Source: Nemertoderma westbladi (taxonomy: Eukaryota > Xenacoelomorpha > Nemertodermatida > Nemertodermatidae). From it: 64,000 nucleotides of DNA. The DNA lies in contig JAUCBJ010001189.1 of assembly GCA_032718475.1 (NCBI GenBank), positions 1-64,000 of the forward strand, given 5' to 3'. Positions 1-10,504 of this stretch are shown in pieces. The translations under genes and the position numbers were made by a program. The notes beneath the pieces were generated by a model that had not been told where the DNA came from, did not search any database, and was given only the letters and a program-made list of their open reading frames with translations. Every line of letters starts with the position of its first letter. Positions within the stretch are counted from its first letter, which is position 1.

Positions 1-470
1 GCCGTCCGGGTTATATGTCCGGCATGCGCGCGAAGTTTCTTCTTTATCGCGATATCAAGATCTCTATCACTTACCTGACTCACACTCGGTGGACTTGAAG
101 GATTATTTCGGGAACTACGGGTACTCCTAACAGCCGCTGGGACCACGGCACTTACCATACCCACAGGTCTGGAAACCGGGCTCCGGGCTCTCGCTTCTAC
201 TACACTACCCTCCCTATCACTCACCTCTGTCCGGGTTGCTGTACAATCCTTCCTTACAGTAGCGGTAGGGGATCCTAATACTATTACCTGAGGTAGCTCT
301 TCTTCCTCACTAGTCACTGTCTCGTCCTCCTGTTCACTTACGTCAGCGTCGCTCGCTGCGTCGTCATAGTCGGCATTGTCGTCAACAGTAATATTTACGC
401 TATCGTCAGTCGGCGGTCCAGCCGCCGTCTCGTAGCTGTCCTCTAGTGCCTCTTTGTCTGAGACACTCAT
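1..470 (-). CDS. N-terminal part of an unidentified acidic, Ser/Thr-rich protein (runs off window)
   Basis: Reading leftward from an ATG at 470-468, the frame stays open for 156 codons to the window edge. The product begins MSVSDKEALEDSYE. It is rich in Asp/Glu for about 65 residues (TVTSEEEELPQ), then turns Ser/Pro/Arg-rich (RARSPVSRPVG, RSSRNNPSSPP). No domain is visible. An acidic, disordered N-terminus would suit a retroelement gag or a transposase leader, and much nearby DNA is mobile, but this is inference. The long AT-rich stretch upstream (471-3040) resembles the leader before the gag-like ORF at 54.9 kb only in general character. Function unknown. Confidence 0.4.
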   Translation of the reverse strand, partial: MSVSDKEALEDSYETAAGPPTDDSVNITVDDNADYDDAASDADVSEQEDETVTSEEEELPQVIVLGSPTATVRKDCTATRTEVSDREGSVVEARARSPVSRPVGMVSAVVPAAVRSTRSSRNNPSSPPSVSQVSDRDLDIAIKKKLRAHAGHITRT

Positions 471-3040
471 AGTCTAATAATGTTTTGCCTTCCGGCAAAA
501 ATATCTCGCAAAAGTTCGAGATATAATTATAATTTAACCGAAATACGGTCAAATTATTTGTCAAATAATCAGTTGGTCCAAATGTCAAAATAAATTCGCA
601 ATGCAATATTGTGAATTTAATGGGGTATATAGTTATAGCAAATACTAGCACAATATTTAAACAAAAATATTATTATATAGCTATTATATAGCATTAAATA
701 CCGGTATAGCACAAAATAACTTTGAATCTAATACAAAATATTCAAAATATACTTGCCGCCCGAATATTTCTAATTTTATATATATATAGCTCTAATCAAC
801 GTAATTTTAATTTCAAATATTATTATGTATCCACTAGCGCGTGGCTACATCTTCGGGTTGCGACTCTCTCTAACTCTCTCTCTAACTTGAGCGATTCAAA
901 AACCATGGCCGGCTAAACCTAAATATCCTAACTAATAAATTGAGTTCAGCTTCGCAGTTAAACAACCGATAATTTTTTACTGCTTCCACAAACACACTGG
1001 TGCCAACAGAACAACTAACCTTGTTTGCTGTGAGATTCCACGTCCGCGTCCAAAGATTCAGGCCCTTCGCTGATTGCAAACCGAACCCGCAGACCCACAC
1101 GAACCCCAAACTCAGAAGTTCCGTCTTGCCATGTATCTCCAGATGGTATAAAATAACTAAGCGGTTACCTAACATACCGGTACAAAACTCTAGAATTTTA
1201 CAAAATAATTTTGACCGAAAACTGAATTCTCGCAAACCTAGCTAATAATTTTCAAAAAACTTACTAATTACAATTTGCCCTAAGGCCTAAGGAACTGCTG
1301 TATTCGCAATTAGCAAAAACGCACTACCGTACATCCACTGTATGCAGTACAGTAAATAATACAGTAATCTAATTTAACAGCCTAAAAGAATATACTCTCT
1401 GTCTTACTGTACACAGTACAGCAAAACAAAACGTGCTTTACTGTTAAACAAACTACCCCGGCCTAACCAATAAAGACACAAAACTGCAAACTGCTCTATT
1501 TATTAGACAGGGCAATCAGGAGCGTATTATTGCTAATGTGAGGGGCTGCTAAATACAAAACCGCTACTTACCGTTAGATGGCGCTAACCTGCCGTCCGCT
1601 AATATGTTTTACTAATTTTCTACGGCTCCTGCTAATTTCTTGTTCCTTTCTCTACCAATTACTCGATAGAGAGCTAACTGTTCGAATATATGAGCCACGC
1701 GGGAATAACCAAAACAACAAACCCGAATCGGCTCCCTAAGCTGACTTAAAACGAGTGTGAGAGGTTTTACACTCAGAGTATATTCTTACGCCTAATCTTA
1801 CTGTTAAAGTACGCCAATGCCTACGTCTTTTCTAATCGCGAATACTGGGGGTTCCCTAACGGAATGTGTGAATGCGAGAATATTTAAAATAATCAAAGTG
1901 GTACAGTTTTTATTAGGGCTAATACCTATAGTGGGACTAAACTTGTCTGCGGCTGGCTTTAGGCCAGCAAATTACTAATGCGTTTTGCGTACTGAATACT
2001 GCTATCTAGCTTATTGCCCGCTAATTCAAATAACCGCTCAGCGTGAATAGTTTACGGTACTCTAATTATTACCTTAGCTACTCTCCGCTATGCTGCGTAC
2101 TAATTCTTAATTTTACTAATTAATTACAGTCACAAATATGTAACAGCCTAAAATACTGTATTACTTTGACCTAATCAGTAATTATTTACAGTAAACTAAG
2201 AGATAGAAATCAATCAAAGGGAAAAGAGCGCCTATCTAAGCTTTCGTAATCTTAGGCACACTTTAGTAACACACCAATCAGCGTCAGCAATCACATCTCG
2301 CAATGCGCGATTCACAATTGTACAATCCGCAATGCACGCAATTAGCAATTACACAGCACAATATAATAATTCGCAATACATGCAATTCGCAATTGTAAAG
2401 CACGCAGACCTCTCCCGGGTACATCTAGGCTTCCTAACTAACCCAATTCCTGCCCCCCTAATACTAAATAGAGACAAAACCTGGATCATCAGCCCCCTAA
2501 TTACTGTACCAGCGAGCTGCCCCCACGCTACAATGCAAATTGCCCGACCGCAACGGTGACCCCCCGCCAGCGTTGCTCGCCTTTGAATCCTCCGCTCCCT
2601 CCTAGTCGCTCAACCCCCCGATGCGCCCACCGCCCACTGGCGCCTTAGCCCTCCATGATGCTAATAGCTACCGTAGCGGCGCATGCAAATCACAAAGTCT
2701 GACAGTCTCAGGAATCCCTTGGGATTATTGCGCAGAAAAGAATCACATAGAACCATCAATCAAAGGGTAGAAATCATAGTTCAATTGTAATTAGCAGTAA
2801 TCGAAGGAATTATTGAGAAACACAAGCAAGTAATCGCACTAGCAAATCATTTCAAGAAATTAATCAAATTAGCAAATTGCAGAAAATACGAGTATCAAGA
2901 AAACAGTAAGACAGGTGCTAGGGCTAGGTGTCATGTGATAAGAGTGAGGCTCTACCGGCACACCGCCAATTTATAGGTGATCCGGATGGGGTGATGCAAT
3001 AGGGTGACTCAATCGCTTTCTTATTGGCTCTCCAGTCCGT
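471..3040. other. AT-rich stretch without a recognisable gene
   Basis: No convincing coding frame on either strand. There are short local repetitions of cgcaat/gcaatt words at about 2290-2400 and two occurrences of atcaatcaaagg (2212 and 2755 regions). It may be the leader or promoter DNA of the element whose ORF starts at 470 on the minus strand. I see no LTR edge. Confidence 0.4.
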
Positions 3041-3444
3041 GCTAGGTCAGGTCAGGTCAGGTATTCTAGGTCATTGATCAAGAAAACTTGCCACCTCCAT
3101 GCAGCATAAAGGAGGTGCCACCTGTAGCTGCATAGACCCTCTTACTAGGGCAAATCTGGTCCTGTAACTAGGACCCCCTTCGTTCTGGGATAAGTACCCC
3201 TTGGTCCTGGATTAAGGACCCATATACTTGGCTGCAGGGGTATATGGCCTGACCAGGCAGATGGTGATCTACCAATGGCTGGTTAGGAGTAGAGTGTTCT
3301 CATGTCCACTCTGAGGGCACTTCACTGCGACCTGCACCTGGCAGCAAGGGTACAGGGCATGACCCAGCAGATGAGCTGCAACAGCCAATGGTGGGTCATG
3401 TACGCCAGAGTAGATATGGGTGATGGGCCTCATATCTGACTCCA

Positions 3445-5697
3445 TTGCGACACCCACCCTGTGGAATGGCAAACCAGGGTGTGGTATTTGCCCCGAGAGC
3501 TGACTCGGCAAAAAAGCACCCCCCAACCCCCACTATGGATTACATTAGCAATGCGGAGGTCCGGCCACTAGAGGCCAGTGGAATTACCGTACACAATCGG
3601 CCTCACAGGCGTCAGTTAACTCCTGACCGGCTGCCTGTCTCACCCCCTACTGGAGAGAGAGCAGCCAACAATTCTTTGAGTTCCTTTCCTGATGACCTTT
3701 CTGGCCCAAACCCTGGGTCACCAGGGAGGCCAGATTGTGATGGGGAGAGGGATTCTGGAGTTGGAGGCTACTCTCATGTTCCACCCCGACCAACAAAGCC
3801 ATTGGTGAATCTGAGGCAAGTCACTAGACTAGCCTCAGTAAACACCCTAACACTCGGGTCCCCAATGCGACAAGGTGAGCTGACTGCCTTGGCAGATAAG
3901 CTTTCTCTTAGCGCAGTGGGTGTTCAAGAGCACCGAATGCAGACTGGACAGACTGATGAGGTTCTGATTAAGGACATGGGGGGCGGTTGGCGACTCGCCC
4001 TCGCGTCAGCAGATGATAGTGGCAATGGTGGAATTGGTCTATTGATGAATCCAACTGCACATGCAGCATTGGACAAAATAGACCAAATCTCTAACCGCAT
4101 CATCCGTTGCCACTTCTCATGTTCTGGAAGACTGGCTAAGAAGTTTCCTAAGGTGGTTCTGATTGTGTGCTACTCTCCAACTAGTGTTGCCCCTGTAGAG
4201 GAGGTGGAAAATTTCTACCACAATCTACAAGCAGCAACTGATGGAGTGGATCAGCATGCATTCTTAACATTCCTGGGAGACTTTAATGCAAGTCTGCATC
4301 AATCACCTACATCGCCCTGGGTCTATAGCAATAGTGTTAACCGAAATTCTGTCCATCTTCAGGATTTTATCTCTGGAAATGGATTGTTTTCGGCTGGAAC
4401 CCAGTTCAAGAAGCGAACTGGAAAGCTATGGACTCATAGTGGACCCAGTGGTCACAAGTCCCAGATAGACCATATTCTGTTTCGTAGGAAATACAGGAGC
4501 TCTATACAAGACTGTAATGCATTTACACTTCGACCCTTCTCCAGTGATCACCGCCTTATTGTGGCCAAGGTAAGACTTAGTCTGCGTGCTAGCAGAACAA
4601 CGAAATCTGCCTTGCCACGGCATGACTGGTCCTCTCTGTTGCAACAGCCAAGTGTGAGATCCAGCTTCACACTACAGCTGAGCAACAGGTATGAGGCTCT
4701 TGCCTCTGAGGCGGCAGATCACTGTGAGGGCTATACTGCCTTTACAGAAGCAGTTAAGTTAGCAGCTGCAGAAACAGTTCCTGTATACCCTCGAAACAGG
4801 AAAAGGGCCCCCTGGACTGACAACAAAATTCAGAAGTGCCGAAATGACCTTCATAAGGCGCAGAAAGAGTCCCGACTCAAACAGACTACAGCGGCCAAGA
4901 ATGCAGTTAAAGCTGCATCTAGGTCCCTGAACAGGCAGTACTCTGTTAATCTACAGGAGCTAATAAACCAACAGGTTGATGCCATCAATGATGCTGACGA
5001 CAGCAGGCAATCATCCCAGGCATGGAAATCTATCAATCTGCTTACTGGGCGGAAAAGCCAACCAACCACCAAGGTTAAGGCTGAATCACCAGCCGATCGC
5101 CTCAATGGTTGGAAAGCCCACTTTGAAAAGCTCCTCAATAATGACAGGGTATTGCCTGATAACTTTATAGAAGTAAAAGTGTCTGAGTCTGTACTCCCAG
5201 ATATTCCCATTGGCGATATCTCCTTTGCAGAAGTGAAGGCTGCTGCAAAGAGCATTAAGACCAATCGTGCCAGTGGAGTAGATGGTGTTCCCCCTGAGGT
5301 CTTTAAAATACCTGAGTGTTTAAAGCTCATCTATCCCATCATAGTAGACATGTACCGAACAACAAGAGTCCCACAAGAAATGAAAACAAATAAGTTGGTG
5401 CCAGTTCCCAAGAAGGGCAACCTAACACTCTATGGTTCTTTTCGGGGAATCTCATTGATCTCGATTGCTGCAAAACTATACAATAGAATTCTATTAAATC
5501 GCATCAGGGATCCCATTGAGAGACTGCTACGTGGAAATCAGAATGGGTTCCGTAAAGGTCGTGGGACCATGGAGCCCATTTTGGCACTTAGAAGGATAAT
5601 TGAAGAGTTATCAAAAAAGAAAGACAGGCATCTGGCTGTTATCTTTGTTGACTTCTTCAAGGCCTTTGATTCAGTCTCTCTATTAATTATACAATAA
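3445..5697 (+). CDS. RTE-like ORF: APE endonuclease plus N-terminal half of reverse transcriptase (3' truncated)
   Basis: A 750-aa frame with a complete apurinic-type endonuclease at about residues 125-378. Family motifs are visible: QEHR (161-164), GGIGLL (195-200), YSPT (243-246), GDFNA (278-282) and SDHR (367-370). A basic linker follows, then the fingers/palm of a reverse transcriptase with VPVPKKGN, RGISLISIAAK, QNGFRKGRGTMEP and FVDFFKAFD. In this family the endonuclease nicks target DNA and the RT copies the element RNA at the nick. The frame ends nine codons after KAFD because the sequence jumps into intron-derived DNA at about 5679, so the FADD motif is missing and this copy cannot be active alone. 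Motifs and layout fit the RTE clade; the exact clade is inferred. Confidence 0.85.
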   Translation: MRHPPCGMANQGVVFAPRADSAKKHPPTPTMDYISNAEVRPLEASGITVHNRPHRRQLTPDRLPVSPPTGERAANNSLSSFPDDLSGPNPGSPGRPDCDGERDSGVGGYSHVPPRPTKPLVNLRQVTRLASVNTLTLGSPMRQGELTALADKLSLSAVGVQEHRMQTGQTDEVLIKDMGGGWRLALASADDSGNGGIGLLMNPTAHAALDKIDQISNRIIRCHFSCSGRLAKKFPKVVLIVCYSPTSVAPVEEVENFYHNLQAATDGVDQHAFLTFLGDFNASLHQSPTSPWVYSNSVNRNSVHLQDFISGNGLFSAGTQFKKRTGKLWTHSGPSGHKSQIDHILFRRKYRSSIQDCNAFTLRPFSSDHRLIVAKVRLSLRASRTTKSALPRHDWSSLLQQPSVRSSFTLQLSNRYEALASEAADHCEGYTAFTEAVKLAAAETVPVYPRNRKRAPWTDNKIQKCRNDLHKAQKESRLKQTTAAKNAVKAASRSLNRQYSVNLQELINQQVDAINDADDSRQSSQAWKSINLLTGRKSQPTTKVKAESPADRLNGWKAHFEKLLNNDRVLPDNFIEVKVSESVLPDIPIGDISFAEVKAAAKSIKTNRASGVDGVPPEVFKIPECLKLIYPIIVDMYRTTRVPQEMKTNKLVPVPKKGNLTLYGSFRGISLISIAAKLYNRILLNRIRDPIERLLRGNQNGFRKGRGTMEPILALRRIIEELSKKKDRHLAVIFVDFFKAFDSVSLLIIQ

Positions 5698-6309
5698 CGG
5701 TATGTTCACATAATGTATGTGTATGTGTCTGGATATATGCAGCAAAGAATAATTAAAATTTGCTTAATATATGTAATATATGATATATTATAGAACGACA
5801 ATAAAACGCGAATAAAATTAGAATTGCTTCTGTCCTTACATACACATACACACCAACACATACATCATCTGAACATACCTTTAATATAATAATCTATAAT
5901 ATTTATTAATAGACATCCAATGGTAGTAGAAGCGATCGCACATTTTTAGTTTCAGTTTAACAAACGGTTTTTACATCAACGCAATACAATTTATATGCAA
6001 TTCAACTTTTTATCAAAATTTATTGATCAAAAATTATGCGTTCTAGAACATGTTTATAAAATATAAATATAGATAACGTGAGCAGTACTAAGGCCAACGC
6101 AAATGATTGTAGATATTAGTTGAATAATAATTATAGACCCTACTTATTTTTTTCGAAAGTTACTCGTAATGCCTTTACGCAAGCAGATCAAATAAAGTTT
6201 ACTAACTGTCTGTCTAACTGTCTAACTAACTGTCTAAACTTTTCTTGTATACTAACTGTCTAAACTTTTCTTGATTACTAACTGTCCAAACTTTTCATCT
6301 ATACTAAAG
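5680..6309 (-). repeat. Inverted copy of Ly6-like gene intron 3 DNA (29504-30134)
   Basis: The block is the reverse complement of about 30134-29504, including the last minisatellite units (ctgtctaaacttttc words at 6232-6300). Only scattered single-base differences are visible, for example ataatatg against ataatatatg. In its source the segment lies directly 5' of LINE copy E, reading on the minus strand. Here it lies directly 5' of the same LINE segment, which is the arrangement expected of a 5' transduction. Confidence 0.85.
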
Positions 6310-6326
6310 GTCTTTAAAATACCTGA

Positions 6327-7772
6327 GTGTTTAAAGCTCATCTATCCCATCATAGTAGACATGTACCGAACAACAAGAGTCCCACAAGAAATAAAAGAAA
6401 TAAGTTGGTGCCAGTTCCCAAGAAGGGCAACCTAACACTCTATGGTTCTTTTCGGGGAATCTCATTGATCTCGATTGCTGCTAAGTTATACAATATAATT
6501 CTATTAAATCGCATCAGGGATCCCATTGAGAGACTGCTCCGTAGAAATCAGAATGGGTTCCGTAAAGGTCGTGGGACCATGGAGCCAATTTTGGCACTTA
6601 GAAGGATAATTGAAGAATTATCAAAAAAGAAAGACAGGCATCTGGCTGTTATCTTTGTTGACTTCTTCAAGGCCTTTGATTCAGTCTCCCGCTCACGTAT
6701 GTTCAGCATACTTTCATTATATGGGATTCCTGATGAAATTATTGCAGCAATCAGATCAGTATACGATGGTTCGACAACATTTGTGTCTACTGTTGATGGT
6801 GACAAAGAACCATTTGAAGTGTTATGGGGCGTCCTCCAGGGAGACACACTTGCACCATTCTTGTTCATAATTTTGGTTGACTATGTTCTACGCATGTCCT
6901 TAGATCATCATAATAATGATGGGGTGATGATAACTCCACCTACTGGCTCCAGAAGTCGAGGAAATCCTGCCAAGTACCTAACTGATCTAGACTTTGCTGA
7001 TGACTTAGGAGTACTCTCAGAATCACTAGAGGGAGCCCAACGGCTCCTCAGCTCAATAGAACATGCTGCTTCTAGTGTTGGTCTTTTTATTAATTCCAGA
7101 AAGACCAAAATTTTGACAGTTAACTTTGAAAGTTCTCAGCAAGTCTCTGATCGGATGAGCATAAGCTCAAAGGATGGTATGCTTGAGCATGTGGACGACT
7201 TCTGTAACCTGGGATCATGGATCCAGAAGTCAGGTGAGGACCTTCGAATACGTAAGGGAAAGGCATGGGTAGCCTTGAATAGGCTTTCCAGGATTTGGAA
7301 GTCACCGAGAATTAATCGGAAACTTAAGGTCCGAATATTTAGAGCAGCAAGAGTTCCAGTACTCCTCTATGGGAGTCCATGCTGGGCTCTTACTGCTGAG
7401 GACACCAAATCTCTGGATGGCACATTCACAAGAATGCTACGCCAGGTTCATTGTGTCAAGTACAATGCACACATCTCCAACCAGACACTATATAACATTG
7501 GAGGTGTCTCATTGGTTCCCCCAAGCTTGACACTAGAACATAATCGCCTCCGCTTTGCAGGACATTGCTTTCGCCGTGAGGACCAGCCAGTGCATAATCT
7601 TGTACTTTGGCAGCCTCATGGAGTGAATAAGCATGGTGGACAGCCCATGACTTTCTTGAGACGCATCTTAAAGGACACTGGCCTTAAAGATGCGGATGAT
7701 CTAGCTAATGTCATGGGTGATAGGGAGTTGTGGCGGTGCAATTTTGTTGACAAGCCGGCACAGCATTCTTAA
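6327..7772 (+). CDS. RTE-like reverse transcriptase, C-terminal segment (copy B)
   Basis: A 481-aa frame. The first roughly 25 residues are out of register because of a one-base change near 6395; from NKLVPVPKKGN onward it is the authentic RT. Palm motifs are intact: FVDFFKAFD (110-118), LQGDTLAP (170-177) and FADD (223-226). The C-terminal domain ends with the GHCFRRED region. No endonuclease is present in this frame. The segment corresponds base for base to the inverted LINE copy E at 27992-29497 with few changes. Unlike E it lacks the nonsense codon after SILS, so it split from E before that mutation or was copied from a sister. Confidence 0.85.
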   Translation: MFKAHLSHHSRHVPNNKSPTRNKRNKLVPVPKKGNLTLYGSFRGISLISIAAKLYNIILLNRIRDPIERLLRRNQNGFRKGRGTMEPILALRRIIEELSKKKDRHLAVIFVDFFKAFDSVSRSRMFSILSLYGIPDEIIAAIRSVYDGSTTFVSTVDGDKEPFEVLWGVLQGDTLAPFLFIILVDYVLRMSLDHHNNDGVMITPPTGSRSRGNPAKYLTDLDFADDLGVLSESLEGAQRLLSSIEHAASSVGLFINSRKTKILTVNFESSQQVSDRMSISSKDGMLEHVDDFCNLGSWIQKSGEDLRIRKGKAWVALNRLSRIWKSPRINRKLKVRIFRAARVPVLLYGSPCWALTAEDTKSLDGTFTRMLRQVHCVKYNAHISNQTLYNIGGVSLVPPSLTLEHNRLRFAGHCFRREDQPVHNLVLWQPHGVNKHGGQPMTFLRRILKDTGLKDADDLANVMGDRELWRCNFVDKPAQHS

Positions 7773-7872
7773 AAATGCAGCTGCAATGCAGCATGCCGAT
7801 CCTAGTAGTAGTAGTAGCTTACCTTTCCTACAAAACTATGGAATAAAGAACGATAATATAAATAAGAGAACT

Positions 7873-8051
7873 TCTGTATTAAAATTCCAAAAACAAATAC
7901 ACTTTTCGGGTACAACAGCGTAATGTTAAGCAGCACCCGACTGTGGAATTCCTTAGATAAAAATATCCGTGAGCTCAAGTCATACAAAGAATTTATAACT
8001 AAAATTAGGAGCCAATTCAGCAAAATGTACGCCCGTGAGGAAATAACTTAA
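7873..8051 (+). pseudogene. C-terminal tail of a CR1/L2-like LINE ORF
   Basis: Starting at 7872-7874 the frame reads FCIKIPKTNTLFGYNSVM and then STRLWNSLDKNIRELKSYKEF to a TAA at 8049-8051. A hydrophobic stretch followed by xxWNxLxxxI and KSYKEF is typical of the extreme C-terminus of CR1/L2/Jockey-type reverse transcriptases. A short hairpin (ttgggcagaatctgcccaa, about 8072-8090) follows, as in many LINE 3' UTRs. Only this tail survives. The chimeric RTE-like insertion abuts it on the left. Confidence 0.55.
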
Positions 8052-8604
8052 CCCTATTCCACCTGGGGTTGGGCAGAATCTGCCCAACACTTTTTATTTT
8101 TAGAAATTAATCATGATAATTTTTATGTATTATTATGAAATTCATTGACTTTTCCTAGAATTTAATTGGCTTTCTGATGGTAACAAAATATTTTTTTCAT
8201 CATTTATACTTTTTGTGCTATGGTATGTTTTTCATATCATAGTCACATTTTCTTATTATAATATCTTTATTAGCCTAACTGGTAGAAAAGATAATCCCTG
8301 GTTGGATAGTTCCCCTGGTCAACAAGCTAGAATACAACCAATTACGGTCCAGGACATTCATTTGGGTGGGTTGTAAAGTTAAATTCAAACACGAGATTGT
8401 CTACTGCTTGGATTAGTACACATCAATCACATTATTTTTTAATAACAAAATACTAAACTGACAGATAAGCAAGCAATAAGTCTACTAGGATAAAACAACA
8501 ACCACCATTGATACCAGTATATTCCTAATGTAATACAGCAGTGTAAAGATGATAGAAAAAATAAAGTATTGATGGTCTTTAGCTGGTTATATTATATTAA
8601 ATAA

Positions 8605-8856
8605 AGATACAATAGTAAACTTCACAAACGTTTTAATGGACACCGCAACAACATACGACACTACCCCTCACGAGCCAATGACGGAAAAACACACGAAGAC
8701 ATACTCCTAGATAGGCACATATACGGTTGTGGGTTAGAAAATTTACGCACCGCAACTATAAAACAATTCACAAACATACCCGAACTACTAGCGACGGAAG
8801 CTAACCTAATCTATACATACAACCCCCCACTTAACGTAGCTAGACCAGCAATCTAA
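8605..8856 (+). pseudogene. GIY-YIG endonuclease C-terminus, probably Penelope-like element remnant
   Basis: An 84-codon open frame without its own ATG, bounded by stops. It reads LHKRFNGHRNN, then HIYGCG, then a helix ending LLATEANLIYTYNPPLNVARP. The R...GHR helix, the single Glu (ATEANLI) and the closing NPP.N are the second half of the GIY-YIG nuclease fold that ends canonical Penelope-like elements. The GIY and YIG strands themselves are missing upstream, where a stop intervenes. Penelope-like RT fragments at 17.2 and 34.4 kb support the family. Confidence 0.5.
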
Positions 8857-9438
8857 ACCCAACGTTTTATATAATACACCCTATATTCTATATCTTACAC
8901 AACTACAGTGCCCTCTATAGCGAATTTCCGGGGTCTTTATTTGCTTTTCCCCTACCTTCCTTTCTGTTTTTGTCTTGGGTTTTCTGTTTCTTGTGATTTC
9001 TTACTCTGTAAAAATTACAGCTATCATTATGTTGCATTCTACCTAACCATGCGCTTTAAGTAGATACCTCATAATCCTATGTAACCTACCTAATCCAATT
9101 ATACCATGCAGTATGTAGACACATGACCACTCCTGGGATTTCCCTTTCAACTTCTCCCAACCTTATAACCCAACCTGCAACCCTATATTTGTACTTTAGA
9201 TTGACAGCTTTCAACTAACTCGGTGTATTTTCCCTATCACAATTACCTTACGTTATACAGTACATACATACACGTTAACCTTTCTGGGATTCACCTATCA
9301 GGTATTCCCCTTTAAAACTTATATATATATATATATAGACCTCCACCTTTTCCTGTTAGTTGCCAGTACATAGTCTGATGCAGAACAGTAGGTCGAAAAC
9401 GTTTACTATTGTATCTATATTTAATATAATATAACCAG

Positions 9439-9837
9439 TTAACCTTTTAGCTGCCAAGTTCCCATTTTGTTCCCTCAAATTTAGATGTAAGCCAGAGCTA
9501 CAAAATTTTATAGAATTTGACAAAAACACGTTTAGTGTATTCATTTATTATGTGTGTTATAATATATTATGTAATAAAGAAAAAAATCTGGCTGCTAGCA
9601 TGTTATTTTTTAAGTTTATTTTTGGTAAAAAATGGACACTGGGGCACCATTTCTAAAGTAACACTTTATTAAAATAAGAACACCATTAATTGATGTAAAT
9701 ATGTTTGCTGCATAAAGCTAACATGTTATACTATATATTATAATAGAAATGTCAAATTTTGAAATATTTGTTCAGGGTGCAAAAATGCAATTAAAAATTT
9801 TGGGAACAAAATGGGAACTTGGCCACTAAAGGGTCTT
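9439..9837. mobile_element. Possible piggyBac-type MITE (about 390 bp)
   Basis: A 32-bp motif containing gccaagttcccattttgttc stands at 9443-9474 and, inverted, at 9801-9833. The left copy is preceded by TTAA and starts ccttttag; the right copy ends ctaaaggg. That is the TTAA + CCCTTT arrangement of piggyBac-type termini, but the right flank is tctt and not TTAA, so the call is tentative. A third copy in plus orientation stands alone at 12387-12418. Confidence 0.4.
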
Positions 9838-10297
9838 TATTATAATTATAAAGGAATAAAATTATTCCTGAAACTTTTATTTCTGCTGAAGTTCAGACCT
9901 ATCAGCCTGTGTTTATCATATCTAAAAACTGCCTTTTCCTAAGACCAAGCCCTATCTAAGTCAAACACTACACTACAGCAGCAAGCAAGACCATATTGCC
10001 ATAGTCACAGACACCTACTGACTATATACCGGTACTACAGTACAGCTGTACAGTAGTAGGCGTAGGCGCTACTACCAGACTACTACATTACTAACTGACT
10101 AACTGTACTACCGGTAGCTAACTGTACTACAACTGTACTTAGTACTCAGCTAACTGTACTACCGCTACCGGTAGGCTTGTCTTCAAGTAGGCCTATGTAC
10201 ATTTCATCTGACAGTGTAGCACCCTGTCTGAAGGATGCGAAAAATCAATGGAGCCGGTGTTTTTTTATTAGTTTTTATTATTTCTAGTATATTGGAG

Positions 10298-10458
10298 CCT
10301 TTGGGATGGACAGTGGAGTGACTCGCGCTGGTTATTGTTATCGTTGTGTAGCTACTACGTTGGCGAGAGGCACAGCGGCAACAGTACAAAGGCGCTGAGG
10401 ATCTCAGGCTGTCCAGGGGCTGGTGCGGGGACCATATAGGCAGCCACGCCCGCTAGCC
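10298..10458 (+). repeat. GC-richer leader repeat shared with 50093-50246 (inverted)
   Basis: The segment from cctttgggatgga to cacgcccgctagcc is the reverse complement, with moderate divergence, of 50246-50093. Shared blocks include gtggagtgactcgcgct/agcgcgagtcaccccac, gtagctactacgttggcga and the terminal cgcccgctagcc. This copy ends 47 bp before the ATG of the piggyBac-like ORF at 10505. The other ends about 45 bp before the ATG of the unknown ORF at 50048. It could be a common 5' UTR or promoter module. Confidence 0.65.
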
Positions 10459-10504
10459 GTTATTATTATCAATAACTTCGATTGCTGTTCTTTATAATGC
10501 AGTA

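Larger units (their letters stand above)
3041..7812 (+). mobile_element. Chimeric RTE-like non-LTR retrotransposon insertion (copy A + B)
   Basis: The 5' end starts with a GGTCA-type tandem (ggtcaggtcaggtcagg) and the 3' end is a short TAG microsatellite tail (about 7797-7812). Both occur at other copies here (5' at 21357; 3' at 27992 and 35110, inverted). The interior is not one element. Sequence up to about 5679 is the 5' half, ending in the RT motif A region. About 5680-6309 is foreign intron DNA. From 6309 the RT starts again further upstream, so about 380 bp of RT sequence occurs twice in direct orientation. No target-site duplication was found by eye. The best single explanation is one insertion made by template switching. 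Confidence 0.7.
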
